Notes: generated by a model not told the origin, from the sequence alone. Counted from the first letter of the stretch, positions 54,970-63,508 are shown. The stretch is 64,000 bases of DNA from Rhizobiaceae bacterium (GCA_017644105.1 JAEPMD010000005.1:86242-150241), one strand, 5' to 3'. Translations and numbers: made by a program.

Positions 54970-55063
54970 TCAATCTGAGATTCAATAGTTCTTGAAAAGT
55001 ATAGAGGCTCTTTAAGTTAAAACTCTTGTTATGGCTATGCCTGAGCGCAACCTTTTTGTAAAC

Positions 55064-56089
55064 TTATTGCGCAGCTTCAATCATTGAAAACAGCGTCAGC
55101 AAGGTCTGTTTGCGGTCAAGATTATATGTGTCGGATTCGATTTTATGTTTTGTCAGCTGATCGGACAATTCTGCAAGTTGCGACGCTTTTTGCATCTGGG
55201 CAGAATTTGCGGCTTGCTTTGCTAAATTCATCACATGACTAATCATGTGCTCGACAAAGAAATTGTAACTGACATCCTGATCACGAGCAGCAAGACTTTC
55301 GCAAAGTTTGTGAATGGTCTTACGTTCGGCAGTGCTGTTTGGCGCGATGATGTCATTAAAGGTTTGAATGAGTTCCGCACCACCATAGTTCAAAACTGTC
55401 AATGCACGCGAAACTGAACCATCGGACAGATGCAAAAGCTGTTTGATATTGTCTTCATCAAGGTCTCTGAGCGCATCCAGATGCGTCAGCGCATCACGTA
55501 ATGGCTCATCTTGCAAAGGCTTAAGCCGAATGGACAAACACCTCGACCTAATCGTCGGTAACAATCGCCCAGGTGAATGTGACAGCACCAAAAACAAAGC
55601 CCTCTTGGGTGGTTCTTCCAGAATTTTCAAAATCGCATTCGCCGCTGATCTGTTTAGATCATCAGCAACATCAATAATGGCGATCCGCCAATTGTTCGAA
55701 CCAGAAGTTTGCGAGAAAAAGCGACCGGTCTTTCGAATATCATCCACTGTGATCGCAGATTTGACTTTTCCAGTTTTTGGATCGGTTTCGCATTTAATAT
55801 GCATCAAATTATGCGATGCACCGCCTGCAATTTGTTTGTAAACTGGGCTTTCCTCATCTGGATCAGCTAGCCTTTCAGGCGCTTGATCAAATTCTGGATG
55901 GTTCAATACATGATTGGCAAATTTAAACGCAAGCGTTGCTTTGCCAATGCCTTGCGGACCTTCGAGTAATATTGCGTGATGAACTTTGCCGGATTTATAC
56001 GCTGTGGCAAGAAAATCTTCGCTCGAAGCATGTCCAAATAGCTTGGTGTTTTCTTTAGGTGGAATAGCGCCGTCGATCACATCGCTCAT
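55064..56089 (-). CDS. holB: DNA polymerase III delta-prime subunit
   Basis: Clamp-loader subunit of 341 residues. The N-terminal part has a Walker-like loop [12 protein letters not shown], an insertion in place of the usual zinc knob, a Walker B-like region, and the conserved [30 protein letters not shown] segment seen as [21 protein letters not shown]. The SRC motif region is [13 protein letters not shown]. Overlaps tmk by four bases, the standard tmk-holB pair. Confidence 0.92.
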   Translation of the reverse strand: MSDVIDGAIPPKENTKLFGHASSEDFLATAYKSGKVHHAILLEGPQGIGKATLAFKFANHVLNHPEFDQAPERLADPDEESPVYKQIAGGASHNLMHIKCETDPKTGKVKSAITVDDIRKTGRFFSQTSGSNNWRIAIIDVADDLNRSAANAILKILEEPPKRALFLVLSHSPGRLLPTIRSRCLSIRLKPLQDEPLRDALTHLDALRDLDEDNIKQLLHLSDGSVSRALTVLNYGGAELIQTFNDIIAPNSTAERKTIHKLCESLAARDQDVSYNFFVEHMISHVMNLAKQAANSAQMQKASQLAELSDQLTKHKIESDTYNLDRKQTLLTLFSMIEAAQ

Positions 56090-56787
56090 GCAGAATTGCT
56101 CTTTTTCTGCGCAGCTGATTTATTTTTGGTTTTCTTTTGCGATGGCAATAAGGGCAACACCATTTCAACAGCTTTGAACACATTGTCGGCAATGTCTTCT
56201 ACATCACCGAGACCGTCTACAACTGTGCAGCGGATGGGCTCTTCTTTTGCCAATTCTAAAAAGGCGTTTCGACGCAATTCATGGGTCCCAAGCTCTTCTT
56301 TTTCAAAGCGATCCAGCTCTTGTCCAGCACTCCGGTTGGTCGCGCGTGCCATGCCTATTTCTGCAGGAACGTCAATGATGATGGTCAAATCGGGGACCAT
56401 TCCATTAACAGCCACACGTTCCAGGTTCTTGAGCAATGTTGCCTCAATATTGCCTGTAACACCCTGATAAATGCGGGTTGAATCGGCAAATCGGTCACAA
56501 AGAACGATTTTTCCTGCTTCAACAGCAGGCCGGATAACTTCTTCCACGTGATCGCTTCGGGCGGAAGCAAATAAAAACGCTTCCATGCGAACACCAAATT
56601 CTTCTGCGGCGCCAGACAGCAATACATGTCGGGTCGCTTCTGCGCCTACAGACCCACCTGGTTCTCGTGTGACCACAACATCGTAGCCGAGCTTCTCGAG
56701 TGTTTCCGCAATTAATTTGATTTGAGTTGATTTGCCGGCACCTTCACCACCTTCAAAAGTAATAAAGCGCCCCTTATACATCTTCAA
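56086..56787 (-). CDS. tmk: Thymidylate kinase
   Basis: Phosphorylates dTMP to dTDP. The 233 residues have the P-loop [13 protein letters not shown], the DR(Y/F) segment [14 protein letters not shown], the LID region with [14 protein letters not shown], and the Glu/Arg substrate-binding positions. The C-terminus extends in a Lys/Asn/Ser-rich tail of about 15 residues. Two in-frame ATGs lie at the start (56787 and 56781). Followed by holB. Confidence 0.94.
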   Translation of the reverse strand: MKMYKGRFITFEGGEGAGKSTQIKLIAETLEKLGYDVVVTREPGGSVGAEATRHVLLSGAAEEFGVRMEAFLFASARSDHVEEVIRPAVEAGKIVLCDRFADSTRIYQGVTGNIEATLLKNLERVAVNGMVPDLTIIIDVPAEIGMARATNRSAGQELDRFEKEELGTHELRRNAFLELAKEEPIRCTVVDGLGDVEDIADNVFKAVEMVLPLLPSQKKTKNKSAAQKKSNSA

Positions 56788-56923
56788 TGATACCGCCTGG
56801 AACTTGAATTTAGACTATATTGATTTCAACAGACTCACGTTAAAAACCTTGTTCAAGTTATAGGAAACAAACGAAAAATAGAACCGCAAAAATATCATCT
56901 CGCTTTTGCACAAAATGATCGAT

Positions 56924-58087
56924 CTAAAGCCAGAACAAAAGCATTTCTTTAAACGCGTCCCATGCTCTGCGATGAAGTGGTCCTGGTTCGACCGAAGATG
57001 TTGCATAAAGTGGTGCGGTGCGACTTAAAGTTTCGCCCACCCAGATGCGAATTTCCGCCACCTCGTCACCTCTTTGAACAGGTGCTGCCAAGGGCCAATT
57101 ATAGGCAATCCTTGCTTTGAGACGCTCGTTGTTCCCAACGCCGAGTAAGATATCTACGTCGCCTTTTGTAACGAGATCTACTTTGCCCCCCTCACCGCCA
57201 TAGACGGACGCCGAACCGATGATTTCACCGTCTTCAAAAATCAGTTTGGGTTGGAAATGACGTAAGCCCCATTCGAGAATTTTCTTGGTTTCAGAAATGC
57301 GTTGTTTTTGGTCTTTCATCCCGCTCATAGCCAAAAACAAGCGTTGACCATTTTGCTCAATAGAAGAAACGATGCCGTAACCCGAAGCTTCTGTGAAACC
57401 AGTTTTTAAGCCATCAACACCAATCCCCGCGTTTAACAGCGGCGCTCGATTAAGTTGGCGGATGCGGTTCCAAGTGAATTCAGTTTCCGCATAATATTTA
57501 TAAAAGTCTGGATAAGTGTTGTACATATGTTGCGCAAGGTGCACGAGTTCTTTCATCGTTACCTTTGCATCAGGATGTGGCAGACCCGTTGGATTTGCGA
57601 AAACACTTTTTGGTAGCCCTATTTCGCGCGCGCGTTCTGTCATACGCGATGCAAACTTTTCTTCGCTACCTTCCATACCTTCGGCCAGGATAATGCAGGA
57701 ATCATTGCCAGATTGAACAATTGCACCGCGAATGAGATCCTCAACGCGAATGTCGGAACCAAGGCTGGCAAACATTGTGGATGTGCGGGATGGCGCGCCG
57801 CCTGTGCGCCATGCATGCTCGGAGACGTTATATTGATCCTCCAGCGTGATCTCGCCCTTTTTGAGTGCGTCGAACACCACTTCCATGGTCATGATCTTTG
57901 CAAGAGAGGCTGGCGGAATAAGATCATTTTCGTTTTTGGCGAATAAAACCGTGCCCGTACGGGCATCAATGAGATAAGCCTGCTTCGCTTTTGTTGAGAA
58001 GTCGATTGCAAATGTCGCTGTGGATGCTGCCATCAGCGCACAAAAAACAAAAATTATCTGCTTTGACGTGTTTACAAAAGTGAACAC
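56924..58087 (-). CDS. dacA: D-alanyl-D-alanine carboxypeptidase (penicillin-binding protein 5/6 type)
   Basis: Periplasmic DD-carboxypeptidase that trims peptidoglycan pentapeptides. The 387 residues have an N-terminal signal (hydrophobic to about 27, cut near AIDF), active-site S61-x-x-K64 (ASLAKIMT), S125-G-N127 and K227-T-G229 (GLKTGF). A PBP5-type C-terminal domain follows from about 285. The C-terminal RRAWDAFKEMLLFWL looks amphipathic and could anchor it to the membrane. It lies between rlpA and tmk, the usual order. Confidence 0.93.
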   Translation of the reverse strand: MFTFVNTSKQIIFVFCALMAASTATFAIDFSTKAKQAYLIDARTGTVLFAKNENDLIPPASLAKIMTMEVVFDALKKGEITLEDQYNVSEHAWRTGGAPSRTSTMFASLGSDIRVEDLIRGAIVQSGNDSCIILAEGMEGSEEKFASRMTERAREIGLPKSVFANPTGLPHPDAKVTMKELVHLAQHMYNTYPDFYKYYAETEFTWNRIRQLNRAPLLNAGIGVDGLKTGFTEASGYGIVSSIEQNGQRLFLAMSGMKDQKQRISETKKILEWGLRHFQPKLIFEDGEIIGSASVYGGEGGKVDLVTKGDVDILLGVGNNERLKARIAYNWPLAAPVQRGDEVAEIRIWVGETLSRTAPLYATSSVEPGPLHRRAWDAFKEMLLFWL

Positions 58088-58170
58088 TTACAAATCTCCC
58101 ACATGAATGCATGACCACGAGCAATTCTCGGATTGCTGTTATACATAAAATGATAGACTTTTGAAGCGGA

Positions 58171-59199
58171 TTAGTTGGTTTTACGTAACTTATACTTTTG
58201 CAAAAGTTTTGCTTTGATAAGCTTTTTCTTCAAGATTTCGTCTTCATCAACGGCAGTTAGCTCAATTGGCTTATCGAAATCAGGTGTTTTTGATGGTGTT
58301 TCGGCCAGTGCAGTAGCTGACGTTGGTTGTACAGTCCCGGTCACTTCTGCAGACGGGACATAAACTTTTGGACCAGCGATCGTTGTTAGCAAATCACGAC
58401 GAGGTGCCTTCGCAACAGGTGTATTATTCACAGCAACTGCAGTTGGCTTGGGTGCCTTTGGTTTGGATCTAAAGATACTAGACGCAAATTGTGTACCCTT
58501 ACCCAGTATGCCCTGTTCGCTGTCACGATAGGAGGAACTTAGATAAGCCATATCCTGGCCATGCAGCGGTGCTCTTCCGATATATTGAACACGAACTTTC
58601 GCAACACCTTTGGCTTTGGTGTCCAAGGTGTCAGCTGCGCGAGATGATAAATCAATAATGCGGCCATGCGCATAAGGTCCACGATCGTTCACACGCACAA
58701 TGACTGATCTACCATTGGCCTGATTTGTCACGCGTGCATAACTTGGCAAGGGGAATGTCGGATGCGCAGCTGAAAGATGGTTTTGATCATAGATCTCGCC
58801 ATTGGCTGTCAAGCGACCATGGAAGTTTGGACCATACCAAGATGCCATACCAACTTTGTCATAGTTGAAATCTTCTTTGGGGTAATACCATTTGCCTTTG
58901 ATTTTATAGGGTTTGCCAACAACAGAACGACCGCCGCCCTTTTTGACGCGATTAGACGTCGTCAATCGTGGGCTTGCAGCTACTCCATAAGCTGCAGATG
59001 AGAATTTGGTTTTGTTATTGATATTGGCCTGACCAACATTGAGCGCACTCGAGATGCTGCTGCCCGACGAGTTACATGCGGACAAGCCAAAACCCAGCAC
59101 AATAAAGGCTGCGGCTTTTATCACACTGCGCGAAGAAAGGATCGCCTTCGCTGGCACACATCTATCTCGTTTATTATTAATCAAAGCCCACTCACACAT
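58171..59199 (-). CDS. rlpA: RlpA-like lytic transglycosylase lipoprotein
   Basis: Septal peptidoglycan-binding lipoprotein. The double-psi beta-barrel is intact: GMASWYGPNFHGRLTANGEIYD, then the catalytic-type Asp-containing VRVNDRGPYAHGRIIDLSSRAAD. A lipobox LSAC follows a hydrophobic segment (IVLGFGLSACNSSGSS), about residue 40 of my start. I chose the ATG at 59199; an upstream TTG at 59235 adds 12 residues and has no ribosome site. No SPOR domain is seen at the C-terminus, which is instead a long Ala/Thr/Pro tail. Confidence 0.9.
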   Translation of the reverse strand: MCEWALINNKRDRCVPAKAILSSRSVIKAAAFIVLGFGLSACNSSGSSISSALNVGQANINNKTKFSSAAYGVAASPRLTTSNRVKKGGGRSVVGKPYKIKGKWYYPKEDFNYDKVGMASWYGPNFHGRLTANGEIYDQNHLSAAHPTFPLPSYARVTNQANGRSVIVRVNDRGPYAHGRIIDLSSRAADTLDTKAKGVAKVRVQYIGRAPLHGQDMAYLSSSYRDSEQGILGKGTQFASSIFRSKPKAPKPTAVAVNNTPVAKAPRRDLLTTIAGPKVYVPSAEVTGTVQPTSATALAETPSKTPDFDKPIELTAVDEDEILKKKLIKAKLLQKYKLRKTN

Positions 59200-59495
59200 C
59201 CCCAAGGAATATTCATCATATCCTTTTGTGACCAATCATGGCTAATATAAGGCAAAAATGCGACATTGCCTATAAGACAATCCGAATCTCAGCCGATTCC
59301 ACCTGATTATCGATGCTATGGTTTCCTAAACCTTAACAAATGGGCGTTTACACCAATTTTTACGTCATCTCAACCTTGGGACATTTCTCTAACTGCCCGG
59401 TGCTGCTGAAAAAATTAAAAAAAATTGCAGAAAATGTCATAAACTGAAAATCACCGCTTGCAATCATCTTCAGATTGTTTCAATAAGGCGGCGCT

Positions 59496-59585
59496 GGAGA
59501 GGTGGCTGAGTGGTCGAAAGCACTGGTCTTGAAAACCAGCGAGCGTGTAAGCGTTCCGTGGGTTCGAATCCCACCCTCTCCGCCA
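59496..59585 (+). tRNA. tRNA-Ser (anticodon UGA)
   Basis: A 90-nt cloverleaf: acceptor GGAGAGG paired with CCTCTCC, D-arm, anticodon stem CTGGT/ACCAG around CTTGAAA (anticodon TGA at 59530-59532), a long variable arm GCGAGCGTGTAAGCGTTCCG typical of serine tRNA, and the T-arm GTGGGTTCGAATCCCAC. The CCA is encoded at 59583-59585. An integrase gene begins 80 bases after its 3' end, so this tRNA probably contains the attachment site. Confidence 0.97.
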
Positions 59586-59664
59586 TTTTTAGCCTCATTG
59601 ATTTTGTTTGTTTTTTTAAGTTTTGGTTTTGGTATGTACCCACTCGTGTACCCAGAGCTGAATT

Positions 59665-61359
59665 ATGTATTTGACACGCCGACCGAATGGCTTTCGATTT
59701 CAACGTCGTATCCCAAAAAACCTTGAACCTATTCTTGGTAAATCACCCATTCGAATTCATATAGGTAATCTACCTTCGCGTGATGCAAATCGCATTGCGC
59801 GTTTACTTGCTGGTCACTCTGATCTGTTATTTCAGGAGCTAGAAGTAAAAGGATACCGAGCATTGTCAGATAAATCAGACACAACAGATGAAATTGATCC
59901 CAGAGACGAAACAATCGCAAGACTACGTACTCAACTGAATGAGGCAATCAATTTGCTTCTGGATTATTCTGTTACATCCCAAAAAACTATCGAAATGCGG
60001 GAACGTTTAAGTGAATCCAAACTTAAAAAGTTGGAAGCGCAGATGGTGATAGAGGCACTTGAAAGGGAAGCAACTCATAGTAAGAACTTAAAACGTTTGG
60101 GTGTCGTGCTGGAAAGATTTAAATCACAAGCGTTAAATAATGCCAAAGAACTGTATTCTCTTCGCCGGGACTCTAGATACACCGACTTTTCTTCACAACT
60201 GGAATCGTTGACGAGTATGGTTTCTGAGATAAAGGATTCGGTTGATCAAAATCTCGAAACGGAGATTAAACGACCTCTTACAACCGATGCACTTGAAGAC
60301 TGGCACCATAATATTCGTCTCAAAGAGGGTATTAACGCTAAAAAAACGACGACTGATTACAATCGCATTAAAGACTTCATTACCTTTGCAGGCGATCAAC
60401 CGGTGAATAAATATAAGTTTGATCAGTTTCAAAAATACGCCATCATGCTTGCGGCGGTACCCTCTAACTATAATAAAAAACCAGACTTACGCGACATGTC
60501 ACTTGAAGAAGTGTCAACCTATAATCAGAACCTGTCAGACAACGAGCGTTTGGAGACGCTTTCCGCTAAAACCATCGAAACAAATTACCTCTCACCATTG
60601 CGAGTGTTCTTTAAGGATGTGGGAAACCAGTATGAATTTACCTCACCCGTCGTTGATAATAAGTTCAGGTTACCAACCTTTACTGAAGGTACGGTCGATC
60701 GAAAACCGTTCACGGTTGATGAGCTGAATAGGTGGTTTGCTATCTCAGCTACAGCCAAACAACCTGACATGAAGTGGATGCCACTACTGGGAGCATTTAC
60801 GGGTGCTCGTGTGGGAGAGCTGGTTACCTTACAAAAAAAAGACGTTTACAAAGTTGAAAGTGGTGGCTGGGTTATTGATCTAACGACGGACATCATTGAT
60901 GCAGATGGCGTAGCAAAAGTTCGGAAAGTCAAAAACACCAGCTGTCGTCGGATCATTGCTTTGCCTGAGTTTATCGTTAAAACTGGCTTTATCGATTATG
61001 TGAAAACAATTCCAAAAGGTGGAAACTTATTCCCGGGCTGTTTTTACCGTGGCAAAACACGCGTAAAAGACCCGGCTGGTGCTGTATCTAAACGGCTTAA
61101 TACACAGCTAAAGAAAGCCGGATTACATAGTAACATTGAAACTACGTTCCACTCTACGCGTCATACAGCCAAAGATATGATGCGCGTCGCGAGGATCGAT
61201 GAGCGAACTCACGACAAGCAAACTGGGCATTCCAGTAAGACAGTGTCCAGGAACTATGGTGCTAAGAACTTGCTGAATGAAGAGATCGAAGTATTGCGTG
61301 CCCTACCGGTTCCTGACGGTTTGGATTTATCGCCATATTTGGCAGGTAAACAGGCCTAG
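59665..61359 (+). CDS. Tyrosine recombinase (phage/island integrase) with DUF6538-type N-terminus
   Basis: Site-specific recombinase of 564 residues. The N-terminal MYLTRRPNGFRFQRRIPKNL is the DUF6538-type start; a long helical middle contains coiled-coil-like runs (REALSESKLKKLEAQMVIEALERE-type). A SAM-like core-binding domain follows (about 215-340), then the catalytic domain with R in GARVGELVTLQ, K after it, HSTRH, and the nucleophile Tyr in HSSKTVSRNYG. All tetrad residues are visible, so it looks active. It begins 80 bases after tRNA-Ser. Confidence 0.9.
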   Translation: MYLTRRPNGFRFQRRIPKNLEPILGKSPIRIHIGNLPSRDANRIARLLAGHSDLLFQELEVKGYRALSDKSDTTDEIDPRDETIARLRTQLNEAINLLLDYSVTSQKTIEMRERLSESKLKKLEAQMVIEALEREATHSKNLKRLGVVLERFKSQALNNAKELYSLRRDSRYTDFSSQLESLTSMVSEIKDSVDQNLETEIKRPLTTDALEDWHHNIRLKEGINAKKTTTDYNRIKDFITFAGDQPVNKYKFDQFQKYAIMLAAVPSNYNKKPDLRDMSLEEVSTYNQNLSDNERLETLSAKTIETNYLSPLRVFFKDVGNQYEFTSPVVDNKFRLPTFTEGTVDRKPFTVDELNRWFAISATAKQPDMKWMPLLGAFTGARVGELVTLQKKDVYKVESGGWVIDLTTDIIDADGVAKVRKVKNTSCRRIIALPEFIVKTGFIDYVKTIPKGGNLFPGCFYRGKTRVKDPAGAVSKRLNTQLKKAGLHSNIETTFHSTRHTAKDMMRVARIDERTHDKQTGHSSKTVSRNYGAKNLLNEEIEVLRALPVPDGLDLSPYLAGKQA

Positions 61360-61697
61360 CAGCATCAGATATGGAAATGAGGCAATCTAAAAAGTCCCAT
61401 AGTACAGAGGGTCAACTATGTGGCTTGTGATGAATAAGGTACCTGCAGCTGGCATCCTCATTTTGCACCCCATTTACCAAACTCCACTCGGCAATAAAAT
61501 CCGCTAGAGTTTTGCGATTCTTATGCAAACGCCGTTTTATGAAGTAATGGGGGGAAAGCGGGACAAAATGATAAACACTGTTTGCAGAAGAATCGGTGAT
61601 ATGAAAGCAAAATGGATCAATCTGGAGAGCAAGAAACATCGATTGGATAACAGTGAAACAAACTATGTCAGGAGAGCGTTTTCAGTCGAGGTCAGTT
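61360..61697. other. 338-base gap with no convincing gene
   Basis: Open frames on both strands (61523-61738 plus, 61412-61639 minus) lack ribosome sites and resemble no family. The region holds one inverted, single copy of the 21-bp unit at 61500-61520 (see the repeat entries). It may be remnant DNA of the element. Confidence 0.4.
61500..61520 (-). repeat. Orphan inverted copy of the 21-bp unit
   Basis: The minus strand reads GAATCGCAAAACTCTAGC then GGA, containing the hexamer GAATCG and the TCTA at unit positions 13-16 seen in several array units. It is alone, with no partner 21 bases to either side. A chance match to GAATCG is expected often; the added TCTA and upstream AA make descent more likely, but it is not certain. 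Confidence 0.35.
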
Positions 61698-62039
61698 TTA
61701 TTCAGATGTATGGAAATCTTTCTGAAGGTGCCGTTTGATCCTAAACGGCGGCAAGCTGCTGGCATATTTTTTGACAATGGCATCAAATACATCTTCAGAT
61801 TGGCGCTCATCAAATCCTTGCTTCACAAGCCCACTCACAATCATGTTGCACAGGTTATCTAATTCCTGCTGTCGGTTTGCAGTCTTCTTATTCTGCTGAA
61901 GACCGTTGATCATTTGCCAAAGCAGCATGCGTGCTAGGTCATCTCTGCCTGGTCGCCTCAGCTCTTTGGCGCATTGCCGTATATTTTGCTGCCGCAACCT
62001 CTGTTCCTCATTGCGCTGATGTATGGATTTTTTAGCCAT
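61698..62039 (-). CDS. Small basic protein of unknown function
   Basis: A 113-residue protein starting at ATG 62039 (MAKKSIHQRNEEQRLRQQN) behind a strong AGAGGAGAA site. The N-terminal 55 residues are very rich in Arg, Gln, Lys and Glu (RLRQQNIRQCAKELRRPGRDD), a likely long helix, followed by a helical C-terminal half with LCNMIVSGLVKQGFDERQSEDVFDAIVKKY. A longer reading from 62168 would pass through the 3-unit repeat and is not favoured. It has no recognised family; a nucleic-acid-binding role is only a guess from charge and place beside the repeats. Confidence 0.65.
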   Translation of the reverse strand: MAKKSIHQRNEEQRLRQQNIRQCAKELRRPGRDDLARMLLWQMINGLQQNKKTANRQQELDNLCNMIVSGLVKQGFDERQSEDVFDAIVKKYASSLPPFRIKRHLQKDFHTSE

Positions 62040-62114
62040 AGTTCTGTTCTCCTCTGGCTGGTTCTCACCCGTTATACCCCATTTTTGGACCCGCCAGGAA
62101 ACGCCGATGGCAAT

Positions 62115-62177
62115 GAATCGCGGAATTCTAATTGAGAATCGGATTGTTCTAATTAAGAATCGCAACAAGATAAATTG
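62115..62177. repeat. Three-unit block of the 21-bp phased repeat
   Basis: GAATCG at 62115, 62136 and 62157, exactly 21 bases apart. Units one and two also share TTCTAATT at positions 12-19. The third unit begins GAATCGCAACAAG, identical over 13 bases to the first unit of the large block at 62453. It lies 76 bases upstream of the start of the small basic gene, so it may belong to that gene's control region. Confidence 0.85.
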
Positions 62178-62324
62178 AGTTGATTTGTTTCAAGTTTTTC
62201 TGATTTGCCCGCACATTTAAACCTATTTATTCAATGTTCGAGCAATCTGTAAAAGCTTGTCGGCAAGGCAGATTGAAGAGCAAAAAAAACGTATTGGAAG
62301 CTGGCATTGAGTGTCAGGCAACAT

Positions 62325-62357
62325 TCTTCTGGGTGATCTTATGGCTCACCCAGAAGA
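62325..62357. repeat. Perfect 12-bp inverted repeat between the two repeat blocks
   Basis: Arms TCTTCTGGGTGA (62325-62336) and TCACCCAGAAGA (62346-62357) around the nine-base loop TCTTATGGC. No T tract on either side, so it does not look like an intrinsic terminator. It may be a structured RNA element or the trace of an inserted sequence. Confidence 0.6.
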
Positions 62358-62452
62358 CTATCGCTCATGAGCTGGAGGTGCCCCAGCGCCTCATTGTTTC
62401 GGATATCCCCCGACCTGAACCCGTGCTGATTTCGCTAGTATCGTGACCCAAT

Positions 62453-62725
62453 GAATCGCAACAAGCTTGTTTTGAAACGAAAAGTTCTAGTTATGAATCG
62501 GTTCGATATTTTCATGAATCGTTCTGTTCTGTTCCTGAATCGCCGGACTCTAACTTAGAAACGCTTTGTTCTAACCAAGAATCGTATTGGTATGATCTTG
62601 AATCGTAAAAATAGGTTTTTGAATCGAATAAATCTGGTTCGGAATCGTATTGATCTATTCGTGAATCGAGTGCCTATTAAATTGAATCGCTAGTCATGAA
62701 CTGAGAATCGTCAATTCATTATCCA
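62453..62725. repeat. Thirteen-unit 21-bp phased repeat array
   Basis: Thirteen units start at 62453, 62474, 62495, 62516, 62537, 62558, 62579, 62600, 62621, 62642, 62663, 62684 and 62705, every step 21 bases with no insertion or loss. Eleven begin GAATCG and two (62474, 62558) GAAACG. The other 15 bases differ, except that T is common at position 15 (14 of the 16 units in both blocks) and TCT at 13-15 occurs in half. 21 bp is two turns of B-DNA, so every hexamer faces the same side. The array is directly downstream of the FtsH-like gene. Confidence 0.93.
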
Positions 62726-62737
62726 CGGCAGTTAGAA

Positions 62738-63508
62738 CTATGGAATTCCGGTATTTATTTTCTTCCCGATTAGCTCATTTACCTCATCACCATCTATGGC
62801 TTTCAATATCGCCAGACGTTTTGTCAGTTTTAGAAGGATATCTTTGTTCTGATTTAGAAGATCATTTGCGATGGCTTCCCCAGTTTCAAGCCTTTTGTGA
62901 ACTCGTTCAGCAAGTTGGTGATCGTTCGTTAGCATTGCGGATTGATCCTGAATACGGCGATAAAGCAATGGATGTTTTTTCCCAAAACCAAGAATGGTTT
63001 CAGCATCAAGCGCGAGTTGAGTAGCTTGTGCGAGATCAGAATTGTCTGTTCCGCCCGACCCCATGCCTGCATTCCCTAAAATCAAAACCTCAGCAGCTCG
63101 ACCAGCTAAAGTAAATGCCAGCATGTTGTTAATCCATTCTTCGTTTTGGTCGGTATGTTGTTTGAAGTTGCTTTCAACAAAGCCACCGGAAGCAGTTCCG
63201 ACGGAAACGGTTTGGATAGTTCCCAGATCAAATCCAATCATTGCAAGCGCGTGCCCAGATTCATGAACAGCAATTCGCCACAATTGCTCGTCTGACATAG
63301 AGCTTTGGCCAATTGATAAAGCGTCTTTAATATCATGATAAGTCAGTCGCCTTCTCTGTCGCCGTGCTTTCTGACGAGCCTCACGGATGAGGCGTTCAAT
63401 ATCTGCCCCTGTCCGCCCTAGTACTGACATTGCAAGCGGCTTTAAGGCCAGTCGTTTAAGTTCCTCCTGATCAAAGGTAGCCTGTTTGGACTTGTCACGG
63501 TTTTGCAC
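62738..63508 (-). pseudogene. FtsH-like zinc protease, N-terminally truncated
   Basis: The frame of 256 residues holds the AAA+ lid (GRTGADIERLIREARQKARR) and a complete M41 peptidase domain: HESGH at 82-86 in place of the usual HEAGH, and the third zinc ligand in GGTDNSDLAQATQLA (D158 the likely ligand). The AAA+ core with Walker A and B is absent, and the frame closes with a stop at 63527-63529, next to the IS3 element. FtsH proteases need ATPase activity to unfold substrates, so this looks like a gene cut by the insertion. A short stand-alone product from the GTG at 63508 cannot be excluded. Confidence 0.75.

Larger units (their letters stand above)
62040..62737. other. 698-base non-coding stretch carrying two repeat blocks and a hairpin
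   Basis: Between two leftward genes. It contains a 3-unit repeat block (62115-62177), a 12-bp hairpin (62325-62357), and a 13-unit block (62453-62725). The frame 62234-62446 (70 residues) has no ribosome site or family. The repeat blocks are AT-rich. No other gene is supported here. Confidence 0.6.

Noticed and set aside
61412..61639. 75-residue frame on the minus strand beside the integrase
   Set aside because: No ribosome site and no family; a few residues resemble retroelement linkers by chance only.
62040..62168. N-terminal extension of the small basic protein to 62168
   Set aside because: It would translate the 3-unit repeat backwards and bypass the well-placed ribosome site at the ATG 62039.
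62234..62446. 70-residue protein on the plus strand between the repeat blocks
   Set aside because: No ribosome-binding site or recognisable family, and it spans the perfect hairpin; kept only as a possible frame.
62453..62725. CRISPR array
   Set aside because: The conserved repeat is only six bases and the spacing 15, far below CRISPR sizes, and no cas genes are in view.
62453..62725. TIGR-type (tandem interspaced guide RNA) array
   Set aside because: No box C/D-like motifs and no Nop-domain Tas gene nearby; the period and motif do not fit.
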